DNA of 39,057 nucleotides from positions 1-39,057 of the forward strand of contig DATMTN010000030.1 of NCBI GenBank assembly GCA_035564115.1. Direction: 5' to 3'. Positions 8,408 to 17,019 of this stretch are shown piece by piece; the stretch's first letter is position 1, and each line of letters begins with the position of its first letter. The stretch is from JACMPA01 sp035564115 (lineage in GTDB: Bacteria > Patescibacteriota > Saccharimonadia > Saccharimonadales > UBA4665). The notes under the pieces are model-generated. The model had not been told where the DNA came from. It saw only the letters and a program-made list of their open reading frames with translations, and ran no database searches. The position numbers and the translations under genes were made by a program.

Positions 8408-9874
8408 CTATAGATCTGCTGGGATTAGCAGCGCGGTCGAGCTGAGTGTCTGGCCAGTAGTTGAGGACACCGTCGTATACATGTACTTGTAGTTCGGTGC
8501 GAAGAATGCCGCATGCGCCGCATCATTGGCAGCCAATGTCTGCAGATTCATTCCATCAAAGTCGAACACCACAACCTTACCGCCGCTAGTATATGCCAGA
8601 CGACTCCCGTCCATCCAGCTCGCATATGGCTGCGGCGAATCGAGGACACGTTTTGTGTCGTAATGATATGCCTTACCAACCTCAGCATCGTACACCGAAA
8701 ACTGTGATCCGTTTTCGTCCATAATGAATCGGGCGTTATCAGAAAAGGACAGGCGGTTTGGCGCCGTCGTTTTCAAGACACTGACCGGCACAAGCAAGCC
8801 GAGCGTGGAGCTCAGTTGAGACGCAGGGTTTTTATAGATATAGACTTTATTCTCACTCTGCGCACCGAGCGCAACGTACCAGTCACCGCTGTATTGCGTA
8901 AGGTTCAGAAGGTAGCTCGTGTTACCACTTACCTCACGCAAGAAATAAGACTTGCCGTTCATAAGGAGCACGATTCCTACTTTGCCGCTGGTGGTGGTCT
9001 TGCTGGAAGCATAGAGCATCACATCACTCCCATATGACTGGTATTGCAAGACATTTGCCAAGTAGTCCTGAGGTGTTGGCGTGTCGAGCCGAGCCGTCTT
9101 GAGTGTTTGAGCCGCCGCATCGTACACATAGTAGCGATCGTATTTTTTATCGACGAGGCTTACCTTTGTCGGGCTCACACCCATGAGGTTGTTTAGGTTA
9201 ACCGATTTGGTGGCGTCGGTGCGATCAACCAGCACAAACTCCGTCTGACCATCGTGGACGTGGCTCAAAAGGACATGTACATTGTCGTTAGACCATTCAT
9301 CCAGAGCCCAGCTGTCACTGGTGCCGACAGTGATAAGTCCCCCCGGCACAGTCAGTTGTGTCGGCACCAGCTTGGGATTCTTCAGATCATATAAGTCAAA
9401 GGTGTCTTCGCTACCAGGAACCTGGACCAACAGCCATCGCCTATCGGGGCTCTGGGTTGTCAGTCCGACGGCGCTGTCGTATTTTTTCGTAACAGTCGTC
9501 GCAAGTTTGGCTGGAAACAGCGTTGCATAATCGAGTCGCACGATATCGCCGCCATTCAAATTAAACCTATTGTGCCAGCTTGTGTAACCCTGACGTGAAT
9601 AGCTTATATCGTACGAGCCGCTCACGAGCGATAGACGAGTATTCGTTTGCGCCTTGTTCAGGACTCCATTTACGCGAATCTCAGCCGGACTGGGGTTCGT
9701 TGCTGCAAACACGAGACCACTCTGTACTACCTTGCCTTGTTTATCCAGGCCGTACCCGGATGCCTGATAGAACAAGATACGCACCGCAAACAACAGGGCA
9801 ATAGCGATAAGACCATAGCCGATGATGTTTAGGATGTCACGGCGACGGCGTTTTTTAGGGTCTAGAAAATCCAT
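8408..9874 (-). CDS. PEGA-domain membrane protein
   Basis: From ATG 9874 the product is 488 residues; an ATG two codons upstream (9880) is the alternative. A basic N-terminus (PKKRRRRD) precedes one membrane segment near residues 13-35. A PEGA-like domain follows (IRVNGVL near 68, then LVSGSYDISYSRQGYTSW near 82). The remaining about 370 residues look like repeated beta-strand blades (DRRWLLVQV, DNARFIMDENG, ASWMDGSRLAYTSGG), suggesting a beta-propeller-like extracellular part. Such proteins are usually surface-exposed; a binding role is inference. TATACT lies at plus-strand 9885-9890. It converges on the sortase gene with an 8-nt gap. Confidence 0.75.
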   Translation of the reverse strand: MDFLDPKKRRRRDILNIIGYGLIAIALLFAVRILFYQASGYGLDKQGKVVQSGLVFAATNPSPAEIRVNGVLNKAQTNTRLSLVSGSYDISYSRQGYTSWHNRFNLNGGDIVRLDYATLFPAKLATTVTKKYDSAVGLTTQSPDRRWLLVQVPGSEDTFDLYDLKNPKLVPTQLTVPGGLITVGTSDSWALDEWSNDNVHVLLSHVHDGQTEFVLVDRTDATKSVNLNNLMGVSPTKVSLVDKKYDRYYVYDAAAQTLKTARLDTPTPQDYLANVLQYQSYGSDVMLYASSKTTTSGKVGIVLLMNGKSYFLREVSGNTSYLLNLTQYSGDWYVALGAQSENKVYIYKNPASQLSSTLGLLVPVSVLKTTAPNRLSFSDNARFIMDENGSQFSVYDAEVGKAYHYDTKRVLDSPQPYASWMDGSRLAYTSGGKVVVFDFDGMNLQTLAANDAAHAAFFAPNYKYMYTTVSSTTGQTLSSTALLIPADL

Positions 9875-10033
9875 AGTCATTGCTAGTATATCCTATGGGT
9901 ATGTCGTGTGGTACATTAGAAAACTATTTTCTTTCAGTCTTCTTTTATACCTCTAGTATGGGCTTGCAGCCACCCGCTCAGAGCGCTAAACTCTATAGAG
10001 TGAATTATACGAAGGGTAACTCGGTCTGAACAC

Positions 10034-11161
10034 GTGGGTACAAAAAGACAAACTATCATCACTCTGAATGGCAAACAATACGACGCATTGACCGGTGAGT
10101 CAATCACGAACAACGGCCAGGAACAGGCTGTGCGACCAATTAGTGATGTTGTCGGTGGATACTCGGCAAGCCCAGCTCCAGCAGCAGTCAAGCCACGACC
10201 GCTGCCACAGTCGACAGGGCCTAAAGTTATGGATGTCAGCCGCCGTACCAGCAGCGCCCAGTATCGTCAACCACAGCGCGCTACTACGCTTATGCGCAGT
10301 AGCGTCAGCAAGCCCAAGCCTGGTCTAAAAGGCCAGACGAAGGTCATTACACCCGCCCAAGTCGCCGCCGCCACCCTCACGACCGTCCAGCCAAAGTGGC
10401 CCGTCGCTCAAGTTAACCCGACGCGATTGAATCGTGCCGAGAAGATCAGCCAGAGCCAGGCTATCAGTAAGTTCGCCCAAAGTAGCGAAATTGCTCCTTC
10501 TGCCGCAAAGGTGCAGTTACCAGCAGGTAGCACACAGGCGGCTGTTGAGGCGATTGAGCACCAGTCCCAGAAATCCAAAGATCTCTTCGAACGAGCCATC
10601 GCAAGTGCCGACTCACACACCGAGCTACCCGTAAACCAGAAGAAGCTCGCCAAAGCGGCCAAAAAGCAGGCCAAGTTGGCGGATAAATCCAAGCGTGAAC
10701 GTCCCGTCCACCATCACTTGGCAAGTGTTGTTGCTGCCTCCGTAGCCGTAGTAGCCATCGGTGGCTTTATCGGTCTGCAAAATAAAGCAGCCATCACGCT
10801 CCGATTTGCTGATGCCAAGGCTGGTTTCCAAGCCTCACTCCCGAGTTATCAGCCAGATGGCTACCGCGTCGGCAACTTCACATACACTGCCGGTAGCGTT
10901 GGAACCAGCTTCCATAGCGACACAGGTAACCGTAGCTACCGGCTCAACCAACAGACCACTAACTGGGACAGTCAAGCCCTTCTCGACAACTACGTTCGCG
11001 CAAACTATGGAAGTTACCAGGTCCTCCAATCTGGCCAACAGATTGTCTACACATATGGCAAGAATGACGCAACCTGGGTCAAAAACGGTATTTGGTATAG
11101 CCTCATTAGTAACGGCAGTCTCAGCACCAGCCAGGTCCTGAACATCGCCAGCAGCATCTAA
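10034..11161 (+). CDS. Membrane-anchored protein with DUF4367-like C-terminal domain
   Basis: This 375-residue protein starts at GTG. About 225 hydrophilic, Gln/Ala/Pro-rich residues lead to a membrane segment near 233-250 (HLASVVAASVAVVAIGGFIGL). The C-terminal about 120 residues (FRFADAKAGFQASLP, then WVKNGIWYSLISNGSLSTSQVLNIASSI) resemble DUF4367, often found in predicted anti-sigma or envelope-sensing proteins. The domain would face outside the membrane. The start is uncertain because only a weak GAAGGG lies about 17 nt upstream. Role unknown. Confidence 0.65.
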   Translation: MGTKRQTIITLNGKQYDALTGESITNNGQEQAVRPISDVVGGYSASPAPAAVKPRPLPQSTGPKVMDVSRRTSSAQYRQPQRATTLMRSSVSKPKPGLKGQTKVITPAQVAAATLTTVQPKWPVAQVNPTRLNRAEKISQSQAISKFAQSSEIAPSAAKVQLPAGSTQAAVEAIEHQSQKSKDLFERAIASADSHTELPVNQKKLAKAAKKQAKLADKSKRERPVHHHLASVVAASVAVVAIGGFIGLQNKAAITLRFADAKAGFQASLPSYQPDGYRVGNFTYTAGSVGTSFHSDTGNRSYRLNQQTTNWDSQALLDNYVRANYGSYQVLQSGQQIVYTYGKNDATWVKNGIWYSLISNGSLSTSQVLNIASSI

Positions 11162-11198
11162 CACGACATAAGCATTTTTAGAAACCCTCGTTTTCTTC

Positions 11199-11204
11199 TA
11201 TACT
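11199..11204 (+). promoter_or_regulatory. -10 box upstream of gltX
   Basis: TATACT ends 9 nt before the gltX ATG at 11214 and no Shine-Dalgarno sequence intervenes, so the transcript would be leaderless or nearly so. The -35 region is T-rich (TTTTAG at 11176) but not convincing. Confidence 0.5.
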
Positions 11205-11213
11205 TACGCTTAT

Positions 11214-12641
11214 ATGAGCGTGATCCGCACCCGTTTTGCACCATCACCAACTGGCTACCTACACGTCGGTGGTATTCGCACCGCTTTATTTGCCTGGTTG
11301 GTTGCCCGCCAGAGCGGCGGCCAATTCATCCTGCGCATCGAAGATACCGACCGCGCCCGCGAAGTGCAGGGGGCGGAGGCTCACATCATCGAGTCGCTGC
11401 GCGCTCTTGGTCTGGACTACGACGAAGGCCCCGACCTGCCTGGCGAATACGGTCCTTATCGGCAGACTGAGCGTCTCGACACCTACAAAACGTGGGCCCA
11501 GGTATTGATTGATAGCGGCCGGGCCTACGCCGACCCATATAGCGCCGAAGAAGTCCAAGCCTTCCGCGAGCAGGCCCAAAAGAATAAGAAGCCATTCCTC
11601 TATCGCAACCACCGTCCGGAAAATCCACCAGCCTGGGACGGTACGACGCCTCTGCGCTTCAAGTCCGACCCTAAGTCGTACGAGTGGCCTGACGCCGTCA
11701 TGGGTGATTTGCACGCCGGTGCCGAAGCGATAGATGACTTCATCCTGGTCAAGTCCGACGGCTTTCCAACCTACAACTTCGCCCACATCGTTGATGACCA
11801 CGAGATGGCTATTACTCACGTTATCCGCGGCCAAGAGTTTATTGCCTCCGTACCAAACTACCTCAACCTTTACGAAGCGCTCGGTTTTGAGCGCCCCGTC
11901 CTAGCGACTATGCCACATATTCTGAACGAGCAGGGCAATAAGAAGCTCAGCAAGCGTGACGGTGCCAAGGACGTGCTCGACTACTTGCGCGATGGTTATC
12001 TGGTTGAAGCCATGATTAACTTCATCGCCAGCCTTGGTTGGAACGACGGCACGACCCAGGAAATCTTTAGCAGGGAAGAACTCATTCAGAAGTTTAGCCT
12101 AGAGCGCGTGCAGAAGGCCGGCGCCCGTTTCGACGAACAGCGCCTGCACTGGATGAATGGGGCCTGGATTCGCTCCCTTGACACCGGTGATATATATGCC
12201 CGCAGTCAAGGCTACTGGCCCTCAGCAGCCGACAGCTACGATGAGGCCTACAAGCTGCAGGTCCTGGCTCTCGTCCAGGAGCGTATGAAATACCTTGCAG
12301 AATTACCCGAGCTCACCAGTTTCTTTTTCGAAGATCTGCCCCTCAATATGGAACTCATCGATGGCAATAAGCAGCTCAAGAAGTTTGAACACAGTGAGCT
12401 ACGAAGCCTGCTTGAGCAGGCCAAAGCTAGTCTGGAAGAATCAGATTTCAGTATTGAAGACCTCACGACACGTCTGAACCAGCTGCTGGACACGACCGGC
12501 CAGAAGCCGGGCGTACTCTTTAGCTTGATTCGTATTGCCAGCACGCAGGCACCGTTCAGCCCAAGTCTCGCCGACACGTTGCATGTGCTCGGCAAAGAGC
12601 GATCACTTACCCGCGTCCATGCGACTATCGAGGCGCTATGA
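11214..12641 (+). CDS. gltX: Glutamyl-tRNA synthetase
   Basis: This class I aminoacyl-tRNA synthetase charges tRNA-Glu. The 475 residues show PSPTGYLHVGG with the HIGH-type signature HVGG at 17-20, LRIEDTDRAR near 40, DGFPTYNFAHIVDDHEM near 180, and KLSKR (KMSKS-type loop) at 244-248. Length is normal. The C-terminal anticodon-binding domain is present. Whether it is discriminating or also charges tRNA-Gln cannot be told. Its TGA overlaps the ATG of a small membrane protein gene (ATGA), suggesting cotranslation. A tRNA-Glu gene lies further on at 25330. Confidence 0.95.
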   Translation: MSVIRTRFAPSPTGYLHVGGIRTALFAWLVARQSGGQFILRIEDTDRAREVQGAEAHIIESLRALGLDYDEGPDLPGEYGPYRQTERLDTYKTWAQVLIDSGRAYADPYSAEEVQAFREQAQKNKKPFLYRNHRPENPPAWDGTTPLRFKSDPKSYEWPDAVMGDLHAGAEAIDDFILVKSDGFPTYNFAHIVDDHEMAITHVIRGQEFIASVPNYLNLYEALGFERPVLATMPHILNEQGNKKLSKRDGAKDVLDYLRDGYLVEAMINFIASLGWNDGTTQEIFSREELIQKFSLERVQKAGARFDEQRLHWMNGAWIRSLDTGDIYARSQGYWPSAADSYDEAYKLQVLALVQERMKYLAELPELTSFFFEDLPLNMELIDGNKQLKKFEHSELRSLLEQAKASLEESDFSIEDLTTRLNQLLDTTGQKPGVLFSLIRIASTQAPFSPSLADTLHVLGKERSLTRVHATIEAL

Positions 12642-12784
12642 AACTAGCCCTGCTCGTACTCATCAGTGTCATTATCTTTGCGATTGCCGCTGGTATTATT
12701 GTGGTGCACCGCCAGGGAACCAAAGCCTGCATAAGCTACTACAACAAAGACGGCTCTCACTTGCTCTATAAAGACTGCAAATAA
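12638..12784 (+). CDS. Small single-pass membrane protein (48 residues)
   Basis: The ATG overlaps the gltX stop in an ATGA arrangement. The product is a single hydrophobic helix (residues about 3-24, LALLVLISVIIFAIAAGIIVV) followed by a short tail with two cysteines (KACISYY and KDCK). No family is recognised. The tight overlap with gltX is the main evidence that it is translated. The tail would be exported if the N-terminus is inside. Confidence 0.6.
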   Translation: MKLALLVLISVIIFAIAAGIIVVHRQGTKACISYYNKDGSHLLYKDCK

Positions 12785-12861
12785 ACGCGGCCACTTCCGA
12801 AACTACAATCTACGAATATTCATAAACTCTAGTCTGGAAAGTACGGTCTAGGGTTGTGCTA

Positions 12862-12931
12862 GCGGTGACTGTCTGGGTTCTTGTGGGGGCATATGCACCG
12901 CGCCAACGAAGAAGAGCCAGACAGCCACCGC
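12862..12931. other. Long imperfect hairpin in an intergenic gap
   Basis: Bases 12862-12876 and 12917-12931 pair over 15 bp with one mismatch, and the stem can extend inward (GTTCTT with AAGAA). It lies just past the 3' end of the leftward 107-residue membrane protein gene. No T-run follows on either strand, so it is not a standard terminator; it could be a 3' stabilising or processing structure. The rest of 12785-12953 holds nothing recognisable. Confidence 0.55.
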
Positions 12932-12953
12932 GTCCCCAAGGTTGGAGACCCAT

Positions 12954-13277
12954 TCACATGTTGCCGGGGTGGTGCCGCAGAGCAATGGCCCACATCACGA
13001 ACAGGCAGATCGCCGCAATGCCGGCAAGTACTGCTGCCCAGGACAAGATACCGACCAGCGCGCCAGAGAACATGCCGCCCAACTGTTGGGAGAACTTCTT
13101 GATTCCCTTACCAGTCGATGGCTTGATCAGACTGCGAACTACTCCGGCACACTTCATGAGCACGAACATCAGGACAAGGCAGGCAAGTGCCCACCAGCCG
13201 AAGTGGTGCTCGATGTACCGCGGACCGGCAACCTGGTGATGCAGGCTGTACAGCGCATAGGCTACATGAGTGTTCAT
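12954..13277 (-). CDS. Small two-helix membrane protein with very strong expression signals
   Basis: The 107-residue product is His-rich at both ends, with membrane segments near 27-46 (WWALACLVLMFVLMKCAGVV) and 73-98 (GALVGILSWAAVLAGIAAICLFVMWAIAL), joined by a basic loop (KPSTGKGIKKFSQQ). No family is recognised. Its ATG is preceded by AAGGAGGTGAT, a full match to the 16S rRNA 3' end, and by a TTGACA-17-TATAAT promoter, the strongest signals in the window. Open frames on the other strand here lack such signals. It is called as real on that basis; function unknown. Confidence 0.8.
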   Translation of the reverse strand: MNTHVAYALYSLHHQVAGPRYIEHHFGWWALACLVLMFVLMKCAGVVRSLIKPSTGKGIKKFSQQLGGMFSGALVGILSWAAVLAGIAAICLFVMWAIALRHHPGNM

Positions 13278-13362
13278 GTCATCACCTCCTTATGGGTGAC
13301 TAGTTGTGACAACGTCGTAAAGCTACGATTCAGCAAAACAGTGTAATGTGAATGGACTGTAT

Positions 13363-13391
13363 ATTATAGCTTATTCTACTATATATGTCAA
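13363..13391 (-). promoter_or_regulatory. Consensus sigma-70 promoter
   Basis: On the minus strand TTGACA (13386-13391), a 17-bp spacer and TATAAT (13363-13368) form a perfect housekeeping promoter. Transcription from about 13356 gives a leader of about 80 nt, with a small CGTAG/TACG hairpin, before the Shine-Dalgarno at 13280-13290. Confidence 0.85.
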
Positions 13392-13466
13392 TATTCTGCC
13401 CCTCGGTAGCATCTGATACAATATGCTCATGTTTATGAAGAACCGGCTCGTGGGGGAGTGCTGCTA

Positions 13467-14843
13467 ATGCAGGATGATATCAAGCCGTCCAACAAGGGCC
13501 TCCCGACTCGAAAACCAAAAATAGTTGAACCGATCAGCCAATCAACAGAGGCACCGCTGCACGCTATCACCGAGGAGCCAACGCTCGAAGACGACGGATT
13601 CACGGACGAAGAAACCACGACAAACGATCCGCCAACTGCGGACGAGACGACGGCAACCACCACTGACGACAGTACAGCAGCCGAGGGTGATGATGACGCC
13701 AGTGATACTCCGAAGAAACGCCTTCCTATCAGCTGGCCGCCGAGCAAAAAAGAATGGGCAATCATTGCCGCCGTCATTCTGTTACTTGGTGGAGCAGGTG
13801 CGGCCGTCTGGAGCATGACACACCGTAGCGTCAAACCAGTTGCCAACCACATCGTTAAGAAAGTAGTGCCTAAGCCTGTAGCACCGACTACGGTTCCGTC
13901 CACCCTCAGTGGTCTGCAGGTGGCACCTGACGTCAACGACCGCCCAGTTACTGGCGTCATGATTGAAAACAGTCTAGATGCTCGTCCTCAATCCGGACTA
14001 GACCAGGCAAGTGTCGTGTTCGAAGCCGTAGCCGAAGGTGGAGTCACCCGTTTTATGGCACTGTTCCAAGACACCCAGCCCGACTACATCGGTCCAGTCC
14101 GCAGCGCTCGCCCATACTACATCCAGTGGTGTATGAGCTTCGACTGTTCGTACGCCCATGTCGGTGGTAGCCCAGACGGATTAGCCGACATAAAGTCATG
14201 GGGGACCAAAGATCTCGATCAGTTCGCCAATAGCGGTGCCTATCACCGTATCAGTAGTCGCTATGCTCCGCACAATGTTTACACCTCGATTGCGAACCTC
14301 AATAGTCTGGAGAGCAGCAAAGGTTTTGGCAAAAGTAGTTTCACGGGCTTTAGTCGGAAGACCGAGCAGCCATACAAGGCACCCGATCCCAAAGCCACTG
14401 GTGCGGCCGCCAAGAAACAGGACACACGTACGCCAGCCACTAGCATCGATTTCACGCTGTCTGGCTATTACTACGACCCCCACTTTGACTATGACGTGGC
14501 CAGCAATAGCTACAAGCGCTCCGAAGCTGGCCAGCCGCACATGGAGCAGCATCAGGACGGCAGTCAGGTACAGCTCGCCCCGAAGGTCGTTATCGGCATG
14601 GTTGTGCCGATGAGCCAAGGTGCTCTCGACGCTTCTGGAGCCTACTACTCGAACTACGTCGCCGTCGGCAGCGGTGATGCGTTCGTATTCCAGGACGGTA
14701 CCGTCAGCAAGGTACATTGGAGCAAGTCGGATATTAAGAGTCCACTAAGCTTCACCGACGATGCCGGTAAACCATTCAATCTCAATGCTGGCCAAACCTG
14801 GATCACCGCTATTACCGACCCGAGTAAGGCGAGTTACAAGTAG
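13467..14843 (+). CDS. DUF3048 (YerB-like) membrane-anchored protein
   Basis: From ATG 13467 the product is 458 residues; the GGGGGAG at 13452-13458 gives this ATG proper spacing, while the in-frame GTG at 13458 lies within it. A Thr/Glu/Asp-rich cytoplasmic region precedes a membrane segment near residues 92-113 (WAIIAAVILLLGGAGAAVW). The extracytoplasmic part matches DUF3048: RPVTGVMIENSLDARPQSGL, VFEAVAEGGVTRFMALF, IGPVRSARPYYIQW. YerB family members are envelope proteins of unsettled function. TACAAT at 13417-13422 is a likely -10. It is followed 20 nt later by the histidine kinase. Confidence 0.82.
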   Translation: MQDDIKPSNKGLPTRKPKIVEPISQSTEAPLHAITEEPTLEDDGFTDEETTTNDPPTADETTATTTDDSTAAEGDDDASDTPKKRLPISWPPSKKEWAIIAAVILLLGGAGAAVWSMTHRSVKPVANHIVKKVVPKPVAPTTVPSTLSGLQVAPDVNDRPVTGVMIENSLDARPQSGLDQASVVFEAVAEGGVTRFMALFQDTQPDYIGPVRSARPYYIQWCMSFDCSYAHVGGSPDGLADIKSWGTKDLDQFANSGAYHRISSRYAPHNVYTSIANLNSLESSKGFGKSSFTGFSRKTEQPYKAPDPKATGAAAKKQDTRTPATSIDFTLSGYYYDPHFDYDVASNSYKRSEAGQPHMEQHQDGSQVQLAPKVVIGMVVPMSQGALDASGAYYSNYVAVGSGDAFVFQDGTVSKVHWSKSDIKSPLSFTDDAGKPFNLNAGQTWITAITDPSKASYK

Positions 14844-14863
14844 TCGAATAGATAGGGTGGGGC

Positions 14864-16402
14864 ATGGAATACTACCGTCGATTTCGCCAACAGCTCCTCG
14901 GGCGTATTCTGCTCATCATCGTTATCGATAACCTCGCCGTAACCGCCACCTGGTTATTGGGCACCAGCCTCCTTGGCTTACATGGAATTGAACTTGTTGG
15001 ACTCGTCGGTGTGGTCGCGATTGTCGTTGCCGTCATACTCAGTAACCTGAGCGTTGGTCCACTGAGCCTGCCAACTCGGCTCATAACCGAAGCAATCTTC
15101 CATGTCGCGCCAGAGACAGCCGGTACGGTTCCCGCACCCGACCCGACCTCCACCAAGTTTGGTCAAGAACTAGTAGCCAGTGTCATCCACGACGTGTTCG
15201 AACTAGCAACCGTGGCCGAGACGCAGGCCCACACGACACCGGATACAGACAACTTTAGCCATGATTTTGTCGCGAACGCGTTGCCCTTACCACTTGTTAT
15301 CACCGATGCCAAAGACACTATTGTCTATGCCAATGAAGTAGCTGGTGTCTATATTGGCGTCCCGGCAAAAGAAATGATTGGCAAAAACGTTTATGACGTA
15401 CTGGACATGCTCTTCCCAAGCGAAGATACGCTTGACACATGGTTGGCCAGCAAGAAATCAAGCACCGCTACGGCCTCGGCTAGCTGGGAGCGAGTCCGCC
15501 TGAGTCCCGCCGATACCCGACCACTGCGCATGTTCGATCTTGCTGCCCACTACAATCGCGACAATCCGCATGGGTACGAGACTATCCTAGTACTCTTCGA
15601 CCACACCAAAGCCTACAGCCAGGACGACCAGGCCATCAGCTTCATCGCTCTCAGCGTGCACGAGTTACGCACGCCGCTTACGTTGTTACGCGGCTACATC
15701 GAGGCCTTCGAGGACGAATTTGTCGGCAAGCTCAGCCCGGACATGAACGACTTCATGTTCAAGATGTCAGCGACCGCTCAACAGCTCACCGCCTTCGTCA
15801 ACAACATCCTTAACGTCGCCCGTATCGATGACGACCAACTGGTACTCCAACTACACGAGGAGAAGTGGGGCGATGTTATCCGTGCCGCTGCCAACAGCTT
15901 AGCCCTCCGGGCCAAAGTCCGCGGTATTACCATCGAGTACAGTGTCGCACCAGATCTGCCCACGGTGGGAGCTGATCGCGTCAGCGTGCTCGAAGTGATC
16001 AACAACCTCGTCGATAATGCCATCAAATATAGCGGCGATAGCAAGCGCATCGTCATTGCCACCCGCCTAAATGCCGAGGGGCTCGTCGAGACGACCGTCC
16101 AGGACTTCGGGGTAGGTATCCCCGCCAACGTGCTGCCAAACCTGTTTACAAAATTTTATCGTGACCACCACAACCGGGCCCAGATTGGCGGCACCGGCCT
16201 CGGGCTGTACCTATCAAAGGCCATTATTCACGCCCACGGCGGCACTATCTGGGTCAAGAGTAACAAGGGTGAGGGCAGTACGTTTGGCTTCACGCTGGTA
16301 CCATTCAGCAATTTAACAGACGAGCTCAAGGACAGCGTCAACAAAGACATCACCCGTGGCGCTCACGGTTGGATCAAAAACCACTCCCTCTATCGTCGCT
16401 AG
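14864..16402 (+). CDS. PAS-containing sensor histidine kinase
   Basis: The 512 residues begin with two membrane segments (about 11-35 and 40-62), then a linker and a PAS domain (about 138-245; LPLVITDAKDTIVYANEVAGVYIG). The H-box FIALSVHELRTPLTLLRGY places the phospho-accepting His at 266. N-box NNLVDNAIKYS, G1 DFGVGIP and G2 GGTGLGLYLSK complete the ATPase domain, and all key residues are present. The PAS and kinase core are cytoplasmic. GGGTGGGG precedes the ATG. The next gene is its response regulator. Confidence 0.92.
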   Translation: MEYYRRFRQQLLGRILLIIVIDNLAVTATWLLGTSLLGLHGIELVGLVGVVAIVVAVILSNLSVGPLSLPTRLITEAIFHVAPETAGTVPAPDPTSTKFGQELVASVIHDVFELATVAETQAHTTPDTDNFSHDFVANALPLPLVITDAKDTIVYANEVAGVYIGVPAKEMIGKNVYDVLDMLFPSEDTLDTWLASKKSSTATASASWERVRLSPADTRPLRMFDLAAHYNRDNPHGYETILVLFDHTKAYSQDDQAISFIALSVHELRTPLTLLRGYIEAFEDEFVGKLSPDMNDFMFKMSATAQQLTAFVNNILNVARIDDDQLVLQLHEEKWGDVIRAAANSLALRAKVRGITIEYSVAPDLPTVGADRVSVLEVINNLVDNAIKYSGDSKRIVIATRLNAEGLVETTVQDFGVGIPANVLPNLFTKFYRDHHNRAQIGGTGLGLYLSKAIIHAHGGTIWVKSNKGEGSTFGFTLVPFSNLTDELKDSVNKDITRGAHGWIKNHSLYRR

Positions 16403-16432
16403 GTAGCCCAGTCGGCAGCAGCTATTATCTGA

Positions 16433-16438
16433 TACACT
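16433..16438 (+). promoter_or_regulatory. -10-like box for the response regulator
   Basis: TACACT ends 8 nt before the ATG at 16447, and no good Shine-Dalgarno is present. The regulator may be transcribed separately from the kinase as a leaderless mRNA. Confidence 0.4.
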
Positions 16439-16446
16439 AAAGGTAT

Positions 16447-16848
16447 ATGGAACCAACATCTACAACCCCTCCCAATGGCAAAAAAGTATTGTGCATCGAA
16501 GACGAGCGCTTCATTAGCGAGCTCTATGCTCGAGCACTCAGTAAAGCCGGCTATGACGTCACTGTCGAAGTCGATGGTCAAAAGGGTCTCGAACTGGCCC
16601 AGACTAACAAATATGACATCATCTTACTTGACCTGATGATTCCAACTATCACTGGGGTGGAAGTCCTAGCCAAACTCCGTGATACCAATGTCACACCAGA
16701 GCTGCGGGCAAAGATCATCATCACCACCAACCTAGAACAGCGCGAAGAAGTCCGCAAAGAAATCGAAGAGCAGGCCGATGCCTATCTGGTGAAGGCTGCC
16801 ATCACACCACGCGAGCTGGTTGAATTCCTGGCCAACGTTGACGTGTAA
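16447..16848 (+). CDS. Single-domain response regulator
   Basis: The 133 residues are a complete receiver domain: acidic pair in CIEDER, phospho-acceptor Asp62 in LLDLMIP, the switch Thr in IITTNL and conserved Lys in YLVKAAITPREL. No output domain follows, so it acts like CheY/Spo0F by protein contact or phosphorelay. It lies 44 nt after the PAS kinase and is its probable partner. A stand-alone receiver means the output of this system is not encoded beside it. Confidence 0.9.
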   Translation: MEPTSTTPPNGKKVLCIEDERFISELYARALSKAGYDVTVEVDGQKGLELAQTNKYDIILLDLMIPTITGVEVLAKLRDTNVTPELRAKIIITTNLEQREEVRKEIEEQADAYLVKAAITPRELVEFLANVDV

Positions 16849-16970
16849 AGCACGTCGATAACCGAACAGCCTACAGGGGGTTAATTCAGCTCTTGGCTAA
16901 AAGTTACCGGATCAAACTGTAACGCTTTCTTATCTGATTGGACAAATTTCAAAACATCGCCAATAAAAGA

Positions 16971-17000
16971 CTATCGCCAAGACTCTACTCTTGGCGATAG
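16971..17000 (-). terminator. Intrinsic terminator of the SdrD-like gene
   Basis: An 11-bp perfect stem (16971-16981 with 16990-17000), 8-nt loop, is followed on the minus strand by TCTTTTATT. It lies 20 nt past the stop of the leftward surface-protein gene. Confidence 0.85.
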
Positions 17001-17019
17001 TTCAGATGCGCAGTTTTTA

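Noticed and set aside
12856..13346. Three overlapping plus-strand open frames of 73-134 codons
   Set aside because: They are antisense to the 107-residue gene, which has a consensus promoter and Shine-Dalgarno; they show no start signals and Arg/Pro-rich shadow composition.
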